Assembly (NCBI GenBank): GCA_029865465.1
Contig: JAOUGW010000007.1
Location: 1 to 36,094 of the forward strand
DNA from: Gammaproteobacteria bacterium
Lineage (GTDB): Bacteria > Pseudomonadota > Gammaproteobacteria > Steroidobacterales > Steroidobacteraceae
Length of the DNA: 36,094 bases
Reading direction: 5' to 3'
Each line of letters starts with the position of its first letter. Position 1 is the stretch's first letter. The notes beneath the pieces were generated by a model. It did not search any database. It was not told where the DNA came from and saw only the letters and a list, made by a program, of their open reading frames with translations. This document shows, in pieces, positions 8,577-17,557 of the stretch. The position numbers and the translations under genes were made by a program.

Positions 8577-10178
8577 TTACTTGACGACCGGAGCGTCTTC
8601 GAACGTGTGGTACGGAGCCGGCGAAGGCACAGTCCACTCCAGGCCGTGGTTGTACGCGCCTTCCCAGACGTTATCCGACGCCCTGGCGCCGCCCCTGGCG
8701 CACTTGATGATGATGTACACGAAGAGCAGCTGCGACAGGCCGAAGCCGAACGCACCGACCGACGAGACCATGTTCCAGTCCGCGAATTGCGTCGAGTAGT
8801 CCGGGATGCGGCGCGGCATGCCGGCCAGGCCCAGGAAGTGCTGCGGGAAGAACAGCACGTTGACGGAGATCGCCGACAACCAGAAGTGGATGTTCGCGAG
8901 CTTCACGTCGTACATGTGGCCGGTCCACTTCGGCATCCAGTAGTAGACGCCCGCCATGATGGCGAACACGGCGCCCGGCACCAGCACGTAGTGGAAGTGC
9001 GCCACGATGAAGTACGTGTCGTGGTACTGGAAGTCGACCGGGGCGATGGCCATCATCAGGCCCGAGAAGCCGCCGATCGTGAACAGGAACAGGAACGCCA
9101 GCGCGAACAGCATCGGCGGCTCGAACGTGAGCGAGCCGCGCCACATCGTCGCGGTCCAGTTGAACACCTTCACGCCGGTGGGCACGGCGATCAGCATCGT
9201 GCTCAGCATGAAGAACATTTCTCCCGCCAGTGGCATGCCGACCGTGAACATGTGGTGGGCCCAGACGATGAACGACAGGAACGCGATCGAGGCGGTCGCG
9301 TAGACCATCGCGTCGTAGCCGAACAGCTTCTTGCGCGAGAACGTCGGGATGATCTCCGACACGAGCCCGAACGCGGGCAGGATCATGATGTAGACCTCGG
9401 GATGCCCGAAGAACCAGAAAATGTGCTGGTAAAGTACCGGGTCGCCACCGCCTGCCGCGGCGAAGAACGTCGTGTGGAAGAAGTGGTCGGTGAGCAGCAT
9501 CGTGACCGCACCCGCGAACACCGGCATCACCGCGATCAGCAGGTAGGCCGTGATCAGCCAGGTCCAGGTGAACAGCGGCATCTTCATCAGCGACATGCCC
9601 GGCGCGCGCAGGTTCATGATCGTGACGATGATGTTGATCGCGCCCATGATCGAGGAGGCGCCAGCAAGGTGAATCGCGAAGATCGCGAGCGGGAACGCGT
9701 CACCGGTCTGCAGCACGAGCGGCGGGTACAGCGTCCAGCCGGCCGCGGGGCCGCCGCCCGGCATGAACAGCGACAGGATCAGCAGCGAGAACGCCGCCAC
9801 CAGCAGCCAGAAGCTGAGGTTGTTCATGCGTGGCAGCGCCATGTCGGGCGCGCCGATCTGCAGCGGGATCATCCAGTTGGCGAGGCCGACCGTCGCGGGC
9901 ATGACGGCGCCGAACACCATGATCAGCGCGTGCACCGTGGTCATGGTGTTGAAGAAGCCGGGGTCGACCAGCTGCATGCCGGGCATGAACAGCTCGGCGC
10001 GGATGACCAGCGCCATCGCCCCGCCAATGAAGAACATGACGAGGCTGAACACCAGGTACATCGTGCCGATGTCCTTGTGATTCGTCGTCGTCAGCCAGCG
10101 CAGGATGCCCTTGGCCGGCCCATGATCGTCGTGATGGTCGTGCGCGGCGGCGTGGCCGTGAGTCTGGGAAGCGCTCAT
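8577..10178 (-). CDS. ctaD: Cytochrome c oxidase subunit I (aa3 type)
   Basis: 533 aa; WFFGHPEVYI, VWAHHMFTVGM, PTGVKVFNW and GAPDMALPRMN motifs. Confidence 0.97.
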   Translation of the reverse strand: MSASQTHGHAAAHDHHDDHGPAKGILRWLTTTNHKDIGTMYLVFSLVMFFIGGAMALVIRAELFMPGMQLVDPGFFNTMTTVHALIMVFGAVMPATVGLANWMIPLQIGAPDMALPRMNNLSFWLLVAAFSLLILSLFMPGGGPAAGWTLYPPLVLQTGDAFPLAIFAIHLAGASSIMGAINIIVTIMNLRAPGMSLMKMPLFTWTWLITAYLLIAVMPVFAGAVTMLLTDHFFHTTFFAAAGGGDPVLYQHIFWFFGHPEVYIMILPAFGLVSEIIPTFSRKKLFGYDAMVYATASIAFLSFIVWAHHMFTVGMPLAGEMFFMLSTMLIAVPTGVKVFNWTATMWRGSLTFEPPMLFALAFLFLFTIGGFSGLMMAIAPVDFQYHDTYFIVAHFHYVLVPGAVFAIMAGVYYWMPKWTGHMYDVKLANIHFWLSAISVNVLFFPQHFLGLAGMPRRIPDYSTQFADWNMVSSVGAFGFGLSQLLFVYIIIKCARGGARASDNVWEGAYNHGLEWTVPSPAPYHTFEDAPVVK

Positions 10179-10186
10179 GTGATCGA

Positions 10187-11071
10187 TTACTCCGCGTTCG
10201 CGACCAGCACGGTCGTCGTCTCGTTGTTCGTCGTCGCGGCTGCGGTCTGGGCCGCCGGGGCGGCCGCGGCCTGTCGTGCAGCCTTCTGGCCCGCGAGCCA
10301 GCTGTCGTACTCAGCCTGCTCGACGACGCGCACGACAACCGGCATGAAGCCATGGTCGCGGCCGCAGAGTTCGGCGCACTGGCCGCGGTAAGTGCCGACC
10401 TTTTCGGCCTTGAACCACAGCTCGTTGATGTAGCCCGGGATCGCGTCCTTCTTCATGCCGAAGTCCGGCACCCACCAGGCGTGCAGTACATCCGCTGCCG
10501 TCACCAGCACGCGAACCTTCGTATTGACGGGAACGACCAGCGGGTTGTCCACGTCGAGCAGGTAGTTCTCGACCCTGTACACATCGACGCCCGAATCGAG
10601 CTGACGGGCCTCGTTGCTGGCCTGGGCCAGCGTCGAGAAATAGGAGACGCCTTCGTCGACGTAGTCGTACTGCCATTTCCACTGGTAACCGGTGACCTTG
10701 ATGGTGAGTTCCGAGCCGCTGGTATCCTCGATCTTGACCAGCGTCCGGGCGGCCGGGATTGCCATGGCGACCAGGATCATTACCGGGATCAAGGTCCAGA
10801 CGACTTCAGCCGTGGTGTTGTGGCTGAAACTCGCGGACACGGCGCCCTTCGACTTACGGAACGTGGCGATCGAATAGATCATCACGCTGAACACGGTCAC
10901 GGCTATGGCGACACAGATCCAGAAGATCAGCATGTGCAGGTTGTAGATGTCGTGGCTCAGTTCGGTGACGCCCTGGCGCAGGTTCAGGGTCCACGCGGCG
11001 GCAGCCGGTACCGACCACAACGCGGCCAGGGCCGTCGCCGAAATCGCCCCGAGGGCACGCTTCATCTTCAT
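10187..11071 (-). CDS. ctaC: Cytochrome c oxidase subunit II (CuA)
   Basis: Signal peptide, COX2 TM hairpin, CuA motif GQCAELCGRDHGFM. Confidence 0.95.
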   Translation of the reverse strand: MKMKRALGAISATALAALWSVPAAAAWTLNLRQGVTELSHDIYNLHMLIFWICVAIAVTVFSVMIYSIATFRKSKGAVSASFSHNTTAEVVWTLIPVMILVAMAIPAARTLVKIEDTSGSELTIKVTGYQWKWQYDYVDEGVSYFSTLAQASNEARQLDSGVDVYRVENYLLDVDNPLVVPVNTKVRVLVTAADVLHAWWVPDFGMKKDAIPGYINELWFKAEKVGTYRGQCAELCGRDHGFMPVVVRVVEQAEYDSWLAGQKAARQAAAAPAAQTAAATTNNETTTVLVANAE

Positions 11072-11151
11072 TGGCACTACCGCAACTCCCGTGTCATTGA
11101 CCGGCACCGCCCGCAGGGACGGGCTTGACCCGCGCGCCGGGCCGGTCGTAA

Positions 11152-11667
11152 TTACCGTGCCTGCAGCGCAGGGGATTCACTCGACTTGCCCACCAGCTGG
11201 CGGAGACGCCCGGCCAGGCCGATGCGCTCTTCCTCGGTGAGAAAGCGCCCCACCTCGCAGGCACGGCCGTGCGACTCGATGACGAGCCGGCTCGGATGCT
11301 GGGCCGCGGGCGGGCCGCGCAGTTTAACCGTCGCCCAATGGCGTGCAAATACCGTGCGGTCAGGTTGAGCGAGGCCTTGACGCTCGATCACTACCGAATC
11401 GTCGGTAATTAGAATGAGTTCACGCTGCCGGCCGACGCGCATGCTTGCGCGGACGGCCCACCAGAGCAGGCCGATTTCCAGTCCCGCGAACGGCAGGATC
11501 GGCCAGAGGCCCTGCAGGGCAAAGTATCCCGCGGTCCCGAACGTGACCAACGCCAGGCCGCCCACGAACCGGCGCGCGGACCGGGGCGTCAGCGAGCAGT
11601 TCGGCGCCAGCTCGATCCGGTGACCAGATTCGGTGGCAGGGTGGGGTTCGAACGTCGAAACGACCAT
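11152..11667 (-). CDS. DUF2244-like membrane protein
   Basis: 171 aa; ELAPNCSLTPRSARRF N-terminus, two TM segments, adjacent to ctaC. Confidence 0.8.
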   Translation of the reverse strand: MVVSTFEPHPATESGHRIELAPNCSLTPRSARRFVGGLALVTFGTAGYFALQGLWPILPFAGLEIGLLWWAVRASMRVGRQRELILITDDSVVIERQGLAQPDRTVFARHWATVKLRGPPAAQHPSRLVIESHGRACEVGRFLTEEERIGLAGRLRQLVGKSSESPALQAR

Positions 11668-11781
11668 GGGCAGCGCGGCGACAGGAGAAAGACGGAGGCT
11701 GAATCTACCCTTGCTGCCCGGCGACGAACATCCTGTACACGACGGTTTCTTGCTTGCGCGCGAGGTTTTCCGCTGTACAAG

Positions 11782-12501
11782 CTAGCGCCGCACGGCAGCC
11801 AGCAGTGTCTCCCGCAGGCGCACGCCACCGCTGATGTCGAGCACGGCATGGCCGAACGCGGACCTCTCGGGCGTCCAGCCCGTGATGGCGAGCGGCGGGG
11901 TGCCCAGCAGCCGCTCGAGGGTGGCCAGGTTCTCGGGCAGGCGCTCGAACCCGGGGTCGATTCCGTTGGCGATCCACCCCAGCAGGCGGCAGCGGCCCGC
12001 CACGTGGATGGCTTCGGCGGTGAGACGGGCATGGTTGAGGCAGCCGAGCGTGGCCCCCACCACCAGGATCACGTCGAGGCCGAGGGTTTCGGGCAGGTCA
12101 CTCAGGAAACCTTCCGGGTGCAGCGGCACGCGCCATCCGCCAGCGCCTTCGACGAGCGCGAATTCCGCGTCCACCGTGACCCGCTCGTACCACTGCGACA
12201 GCGAGCTCAGCGGCGTGACTTGTCCGGCTTCCGCCGCTGCGAGGTGCGGCGCAATGGCCGGCTCGAAGCACCACGGGTTGATGTCGGCGTAGGGCAGTCG
12301 CACCGGCGCGGCGGCCTGCAGTTCGAGTGCGTCGGCGTTGCGGAGCGGCTCACCCGGACTACGGCGCTCGCTGCCGCTGGCGATGGGTTTCAGGCCGACT
12401 GCCCGCACCCCTTCCGCCGCCAGCAGCCGCAGGATCGCGGCGGAGATCGCCGTCTTGCCGACGCCGGTGTTGGTGCCGGTGATGAAGAGGCCGGGTGTCA
12501 C
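11782..12501 (-). CDS. bioD: Dethiobiotin synthase
   Basis: GTG start; MTPGLFITGTNTGVGKTAISAAILR (P-loop) and VEGAGGWRVPL motifs. Confidence 0.95.
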   Translation of the reverse strand: MTPGLFITGTNTGVGKTAISAAILRLLAAEGVRAVGLKPIASGSERRSPGEPLRNADALELQAAAPVRLPYADINPWCFEPAIAPHLAAAEAGQVTPLSSLSQWYERVTVDAEFALVEGAGGWRVPLHPEGFLSDLPETLGLDVILVVGATLGCLNHARLTAEAIHVAGRCRLLGWIANGIDPGFERLPENLATLERLLGTPPLAITGWTPERSAFGHAVLDISGGVRLRETLLAAVRR

Positions 12502-12507
12502 GAGGAA

Positions 12508-12541
12508 GGGGATAGGGGATAGGGGATAGGGGATAGTCGGA
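12508..12541 (+). repeat. Heptameric G-tract array copy C: (GGGGATA)x4 followed by GTCGGA
   Basis: Four perfect GGGGATA units at 12508-12535 then GTCGGA at 12536-12541. Confidence 0.93.
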
Positions 12542-12617
12542 GGTGCAGTTGTTATTCAAACAGGTTATTCAAATACATCAATTCTTGATATTAGACAACC
12601 GTATTAAACATATAAGA

Positions 12618-14396
12618 TTATGAATTGTGGCGACGGATCTGGCTGACGGGAACGACCGTTTCCGCCCGCGGCTGATCCCTGGAGCGGAGCGGGCCGGTCG
12701 GACACCAGGCCTGCGCGAAGACCACCTCGTACGTCGCCGGCAGTTTCCCCGCGTGACGGAATCCTTCGTAGGCGGCGAGCATGCGGGCGAGCGTCGACTT
12801 GCCCGTGAGGCCGCGGGCCCGGCCTGCCGTCGCGTTGTGCGCGCCGATCGCCTTGAGGTCGCGCATCAGGCTGCGCGCGTCGTCATACGTCAGCGTGTAG
12901 CGCTCGACGTCGAGCACGGGTTCGGCGAACCCTGCCCGCATCAGCGCGTCGCCCAGGTCGTGCATGTCGACGAACTGGTTCACGTGAGCGTGGCCTGGGT
13001 CGGCGGCCTGCCAGGATTTCCGCAACTCGACCAGGGTGTCGGGGCCAAGCGTGGTGAAGTGCAGCACGCCCCCCGGCCGCAGCACCCGCCGGCATTCGCG
13101 CAGCACCTGGTCCGGGTCGTTGCACCACTGCAGCATCAGGCTCGAGAAGAGCATGTCGACCGAGGCGTCCCGCAGCGGGAGCACCGCCGCATCGGCCACG
13201 ACCCGGTCGAAGCGTCGCAGCAGGGTCTGGCACTTGCGCGCCTGCAGCAGCATGCCATGGGCGATGTCCATCGCCACGACGCGGCTGTGCGGGTATCTGC
13301 GTTTGAGCGCGATCGTCGCCTGTCCGGTGCCGGCACCGAGGTCGACGACGACTTCCGGCTCCATGCGCAGGACGTCGAGCCGGCGCAGCAGTTCGTCACG
13401 CACCTGCGCCTGCAGCACCGCCGCCGCGTCGTACGTCTCGGCCGCCTGCGAAAAAGAATCGCGGATGCGCCGGACGTCGAGCGCGAACTCGCCGTCTGTC
13501 TTCACCTCTCCCGCCGCCATCGCCTTTCCGGCAGCAGCGGAAGAGGTCGAGCTGCGCGCGGGTGAGGATTCCGCAGCAGAATGCTCACGCCGGCCTTCGC
13601 CCGCTGGCGCTGGAGAGGGAGCAAGGAAAGAGAGGAAGTCTTCGATTTCCCCCCGCACCGCATCCGCGTGCGACAGGAACGGTGCGTGCCCCGCTTTCGG
13701 CACCTCGACGAAACGTGCGGACGGCAGCCGCGCCGCCAGTTCACGTCCCGCCGCCACCGGCGTGATGCGATCGTGCTCGCCGGCGATGACCAATGTCGGG
13801 ATCGCGATGGTGGCCAGATCATCGCGCAAGTCCGCGGTACGAAGAATCTCGAGTCCAGCGGCAAGAGCCTGCGAATCGGGTTCGCCGTGCGCGTCCAGGC
13901 TGGTCCGCAGCGAGCGCAGTGCCTGGGTCGCGTTTTCGTCGCCCCAGGTCTGCAGCGCGAGGAAATTGGACAGGGTGCGGCGGTAATCACCGGCGAGGCC
14001 CGCCGCGAAACCATCCAGCACGCCCGGATTCATGCCCGCAGGCCAGTCGTCGCGTGCAAGAAAACACGGCGTGGTCGCGATCAACACCAGTGCGGCCAGG
14101 TCGCCGGGCCGCGAGCGCGCGAGTTCCAGGGCCACCATGCCGCCGAGCGACCATCCGAGTACCGCCGCGCCGTTCGGCACGTGCGGCGAGACGGCGCGCG
14201 CGAGGTCACGCAGCGTCGATGCGCCAGCAGGCCACGCGCTGCGACCGTGCCCCGGCAGGTCGATGCAATGCAGGCGCGCCCGACGCGCAAGCTCCTCGAT
14301 CCATGGGCCCCACATGCCGCCATGCAGGGCCCAGCCGTGCAGCAGCACGACGTCGGGACCGTCACCGCGGACTTCGACGTGCAACGCCGGGCTCAT
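12618..14396 (-). CDS. bioHC: BioH-BioC fusion: pimeloyl-ACP methyl ester esterase plus malonyl-ACP O-methyltransferase
   Basis: Single 592-aa ORF; N-terminal alpha/beta hydrolase (LLHGWALHGGMWG, GWSLGG, AGHAPFLSH), C-terminal SAM methyltransferase (VVDLGAGTGQ, GVLHFTTLGPDTL). Confidence 0.9.
   Translation of the reverse strand: MSPALHVEVRGDGPDVVLLHGWALHGGMWGPWIEELARRARLHCIDLPGHGRSAWPAGASTLRDLARAVSPHVPNGAAVLGWSLGGMVALELARSRPGDLAALVLIATTPCFLARDDWPAGMNPGVLDGFAAGLAGDYRRTLSNFLALQTWGDENATQALRSLRTSLDAHGEPDSQALAAGLEILRTADLRDDLATIAIPTLVIAGEHDRITPVAAGRELAARLPSARFVEVPKAGHAPFLSHADAVRGEIEDFLSFLAPSPAPAGEGRREHSAAESSPARSSTSSAAAGKAMAAGEVKTDGEFALDVRRIRDSFSQAAETYDAAAVLQAQVRDELLRRLDVLRMEPEVVVDLGAGTGQATIALKRRYPHSRVVAMDIAHGMLLQARKCQTLLRRFDRVVADAAVLPLRDASVDMLFSSLMLQWCNDPDQVLRECRRVLRPGGVLHFTTLGPDTLVELRKSWQAADPGHAHVNQFVDMHDLGDALMRAGFAEPVLDVERYTLTYDDARSLMRDLKAIGAHNATAGRARGLTGKSTLARMLAAYEGFRHAGKLPATYEVVFAQAWCPTGPLRSRDQPRAETVVPVSQIRRHNS
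13505..13618. repeat. Nested palindrome encoding the BioH-BioC linker
   Basis: Outer arms CCTCTCC (13505-13511) / GGAGAGG (13612-13618); inner arms GTGAGGATT (13562-13570) / AATGCTCAC (13580-13588), 8 of 9 complementary. Confidence 0.6.
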
Positions 14397-15595
14397 GCGG
14401 ACGCCGCCTGCCTGAGTACGCCACTCGTGCGCAGTGCCCGCAACGCGGCGAGCAGCTGCTCGACCTGTGTCGACGTGTGCGACGCCGAGAACGTGACGCG
14501 CAAGCGTGCCGTGCCAGCGGGTACGGTCGGCGGGCGAATGGCCGGCACCCAGAAGCCCTGCTCAAACAAGGCATTGCTGACATTGACCGCGGCGTCGTCA
14601 GCTCCCACCAGCACCGGCTGGATCGGGGTGCGCGAAGGCAGCGATGCCAGTCCCAGGTCCGTGAGACCCGCGCGGAAACGTGCCGCATGCTCGAGCACGA
14701 GGCTGCGACGCCACGGCTCGTCGCGCATCACGCGCAGTGATTCCCGCGTTGCGGCCGCCACCGCCGGCGGCAGCGCCGTCGTGTAGATGTACGTGCGCGC
14801 ACGTTGCAGCAGGCTCTCGATCAGCGTCGGCGAGCCCGCGACGAACGCGCCGAACGTGCCGGCGGCCTTGCCGAGCGTGCACATCAGGATCGGCACGTCG
14901 TCGACATCCAGCCCGGCCTCCTCGACCGCGCCCGCACCGTTGGCGCCGAGCACGCCGAAACCGTGCGCATCGTCGACGAGCAGTTGAGCTGCCGTCCCGC
15001 GGCAGGCCGCGGCGACTTCGCGCAGCGGCGCCACGTCGCCGTCCATGCTGAACACGCCGTCGGTCATCACCAGCGTGCGGGCTGTCGCGCCGGTCTTCGA
15101 CAGCCTGGCGCGCAGCGCCGCTACGTCGCAGTGCGTGAACCGCGCAAAGCGCGCGCCGGAGCCGAGGCCCGCGTCGAGCAGCGACGCGTGGTTGAGCCGG
15201 TCTTCGAGCACGCGATCGCCACGGCCCACCAGCACGGCAGCCACGGCCAGGTTCGCCATGTAGCCGGTCGAAAAGAGCAGGGCGCGAGGACGTGCGACGA
15301 ACTGCGCGAGTTCTTCTTCGAGCGCGTGATGCTCGGCATCGTGGCCGCTCACCAGGTGTGACGCGCCGCTGCCCACGCCCCAGCGGCGCGCGGCCGCGCA
15401 GAACGCCGCGACGATGCGCGGGTGGTCCGCGAGCCCGAGGTAATCATTGCTGCAGAAGGAGAGGCACTCGCGCCCTTCGACGGTGACGCGAACGCCCCCA
15501 GGCTCACGCGCCTCGACCGTACGTCGTCGGCGTGACCGCCCGGCGGCGGCCTGTCGTGCCAGTTCCTCCGCCAGCCTTGCGTCGGCGCGCGACAT
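14393..15595 (-). CDS. bioF: 8-amino-7-oxononanoate synthase
   Basis: 400 aa; FCSNDYLGLADHPR and DDAHGFGVLG motifs; ATGA overlap with bioHC. Confidence 0.95.
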   Translation of the reverse strand: MSRADARLAEELARQAAAGRSRRRRTVEAREPGGVRVTVEGRECLSFCSNDYLGLADHPRIVAAFCAAARRWGVGSGASHLVSGHDAEHHALEEELAQFVARPRALLFSTGYMANLAVAAVLVGRGDRVLEDRLNHASLLDAGLGSGARFARFTHCDVAALRARLSKTGATARTLVMTDGVFSMDGDVAPLREVAAACRGTAAQLLVDDAHGFGVLGANGAGAVEEAGLDVDDVPILMCTLGKAAGTFGAFVAGSPTLIESLLQRARTYIYTTALPPAVAAATRESLRVMRDEPWRRSLVLEHAARFRAGLTDLGLASLPSRTPIQPVLVGADDAAVNVSNALFEQGFWVPAIRPPTVPAGTARLRVTFSASHTSTQVEQLLAALRALRTSGVLRQAASA

Positions 15596-15610
15596 CGGCG
15601 CGTCGCCCGT

Positions 15611-16600
15611 TCAGCCAGCGACGGCGGCGGCTTGCTCCGGCACGATGCCGAGCCGTTCGAACAGCTGCTCGTCGTGGCTGCGGCCGGGATTCGGCGTGGT
15701 GAGCAGGCGGTCGCCGTAGAAAATGGAGTTGGCGCCGGCGAGGAAGCAGAGCGCCTGCACGGCATCGCTCATGTCGGTGCGGCCAGCGGAAAGGCGCACG
15801 TACGACCTCGGCATCAGCAGCCGCGCCGTCGCGATCGCGCGCACCAGATCGAACGGATCGAGTTCGGGCAGGCCGTGCAGCGGCGTGCCCGGCACCTGCA
15901 CCAGCTGGTTGATCGGCACGCTCTGCGGATGCTGCGGCAGGGTCGCGAGCGTATGCAGCAGCGCCACGCGATCAGCCTCGGATTCACCCATGCCGAGGAT
16001 GCCGCCACAGCACACGCTGATGCCGGCGTCACGCACGGCCTGCAAGGTGTCGAGGCGATCCTGGTACGTGCGCGTCGTGATGACCTCGCCGTAGAACTCC
16101 TTCGACGTGTCGAGGTTGTGGTTGTAGTAGTCGAGTCCCGCGTCCTTCAGCTCCGTCGCCTGCTGCGGTGTCAGCATGCCCGCCGTCGCGCACGTCTCGA
16201 GTCCCAGCGCGCGCACTTCCTGCACCATGCGCTTGATCTGCTCCAGCTGCTTCGGTTTCGGGCTGCGATACGCCGCGCCCATGCAGAACCGGGTGGCGCC
16301 GCTCGCCTTCGCGGCCTTCGCGGCTTCGACCACGGCGCTCACGTCGAGCAACTGTTCGCGGTCGAGCCCGGTGTCGTAACGCACGCTCTGCGGGCAGTAC
16401 TTGCAGTCCTCCGGGCAGGCGCCCGTCTTCACGGACAGCAACGTGCTGACCTGCACCTGGTTCGGCACGAAGTTGTCGCGATGCACGCGCTGCGCGTGGA
16501 AAAGCAGGTCGCTGAACGGCGCCGTGTAGATCGCACGCGCCTCCTCGAGCGTCCAGTCGGTGCGTACGGTGCCGAGCAGGCTCAGGTCAGGCGCGGGCAT
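15611..16600 (-). CDS. bioB: Biotin synthase
   Basis: Radical [14 protein letters not shown] motif, [22 protein letters not shown]. Confidence 0.98.
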   Translation of the reverse strand: MPAPDLSLLGTVRTDWTLEEARAIYTAPFSDLLFHAQRVHRDNFVPNQVQVSTLLSVKTGACPEDCKYCPQSVRYDTGLDREQLLDVSAVVEAAKAAKASGATRFCMGAAYRSPKPKQLEQIKRMVQEVRALGLETCATAGMLTPQQATELKDAGLDYYNHNLDTSKEFYGEVITTRTYQDRLDTLQAVRDAGISVCCGGILGMGESEADRVALLHTLATLPQHPQSVPINQLVQVPGTPLHGLPELDPFDLVRAIATARLLMPRSYVRLSAGRTDMSDAVQALCFLAGANSIFYGDRLLTTPNPGRSHDEQLFERLGIVPEQAAAVAG

Positions 16601-16684
16601 GGTGAGAATCTCGCAGCAGTGGGCAGAAACACCGCAGGCATCGGGCAGACAGGCGGCCCACGCTGTGCGGAGCAGCGTCCGGGC

Positions 16685-16713
16685 AGTATTCGGACCCCGG
16701 CCAACCCTGTCAA
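16685..16713 (-). promoter_or_regulatory. Putative sigma70-type promoter for bioB
   Basis: Minus strand TTGACA - 17 nt - AATACT upstream of bioB. Confidence 0.55.
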
Positions 16714-16739
16714 CCAATGCGCCGCAGCCAGGTTTACAC
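16707..16739. promoter_or_regulatory. Putative BirA operator
   Basis: CTGTCAACC-N15-GGTTTACAC resembles the proteobacterial BirA box TTGTAAACC-N14/16-GGTTTACAA; lies between bioB and comF and overlaps the bioB -35. Confidence 0.75.
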
Positions 16740-17460
16740 GCTCATTGATCGCTGCGCGGGGTGGGTGCTGCCACCGCGCTGCGTCCTGTGCCGCCGTCCC
16801 GGGCAACCCCCGGCATACGACCTGTGTGCGGACTGCGAGGCCGAAATCCCGGTGGTGCCGGACCCGTGCCGGCGCTGCGGACTGCCGCGCGACGCGGAAG
16901 CCGGCGCATCCGACCACGGTTGCGCGCAATGCCGTGCGCTCGACCTGCCGTACTCCCGGTGTGTGGCTCCGTGGGCCTATGAGTTTCCGGTGACGCAGCT
17001 GGTGCAGGCACTCAAGTACCAAGGCGCCCTGGCGAACGCGCGGGTCTTCGGCACGTGCATGGTCGCGCAGGCACTGCGTGAGCAAGCCGACCCATGGCAA
17101 AGAGCGGCACTGGTCGTGCCGATGCCCTTGCACCCGTCGCGGCTGGTCGAACGGGGCTTCAACCAGTCGCACGAAATCGCGCGGGTCGTGTCGCGCCTGC
17201 TGGACCTGCGGCTCGCAGGCCCGGGATTGCGCCGGATACGCAGCACGGCGCCGCAGGTCGGACTCTCGCGCCGGGAACGCGCCGGCAACCTGAGCGGGGC
17301 TTTTGCCGCCGACTCCAGCGTCGTGGCGGGCCAGCAGGTTCTGCTGATTGACGACGTCGTCACCACGGGCAGTACCGTTGCGACGGCCGCACAGGCCTTG
17401 CTCGTTGCCGGTGCATCCGGGGTCGTGGTGTGGGCACTGGCGAGAGCGACGCAGTGCTGA
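16717..17460 (+). CDS. ComF family protein (phosphoribosyltransferase-like)
   Basis: N-terminal Cys clusters ([21 protein letters not shown]), PRPP motif [14 protein letters not shown]. Confidence 0.9.
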   Translation: MRRSQVYTLIDRCAGWVLPPRCVLCRRPGQPPAYDLCADCEAEIPVVPDPCRRCGLPRDAEAGASDHGCAQCRALDLPYSRCVAPWAYEFPVTQLVQALKYQGALANARVFGTCMVAQALREQADPWQRAALVVPMPLHPSRLVERGFNQSHEIARVVSRLLDLRLAGPGLRRIRSTAPQVGLSRRERAGNLSGAFAADSSVVAGQQVLLIDDVVTTGSTVATAAQALLVAGASGVVVWALARATQC

Positions 17461-17557
17461 ACCCCGCTGCGCCCCGCCGGCGAAAGGCCAGCGACCCGAC
17501 CGGCTACACTAGCGGCTTCTGGTCAGCCAGGCGCGCTCGCCCACAGAAAACGGACTC

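Noticed and set aside
11731-11780. Two CTGTACA motifs near the bioD stop codon
   Set aside because: Only two 7-bp matches, no symmetry with a promoter, likely chance.
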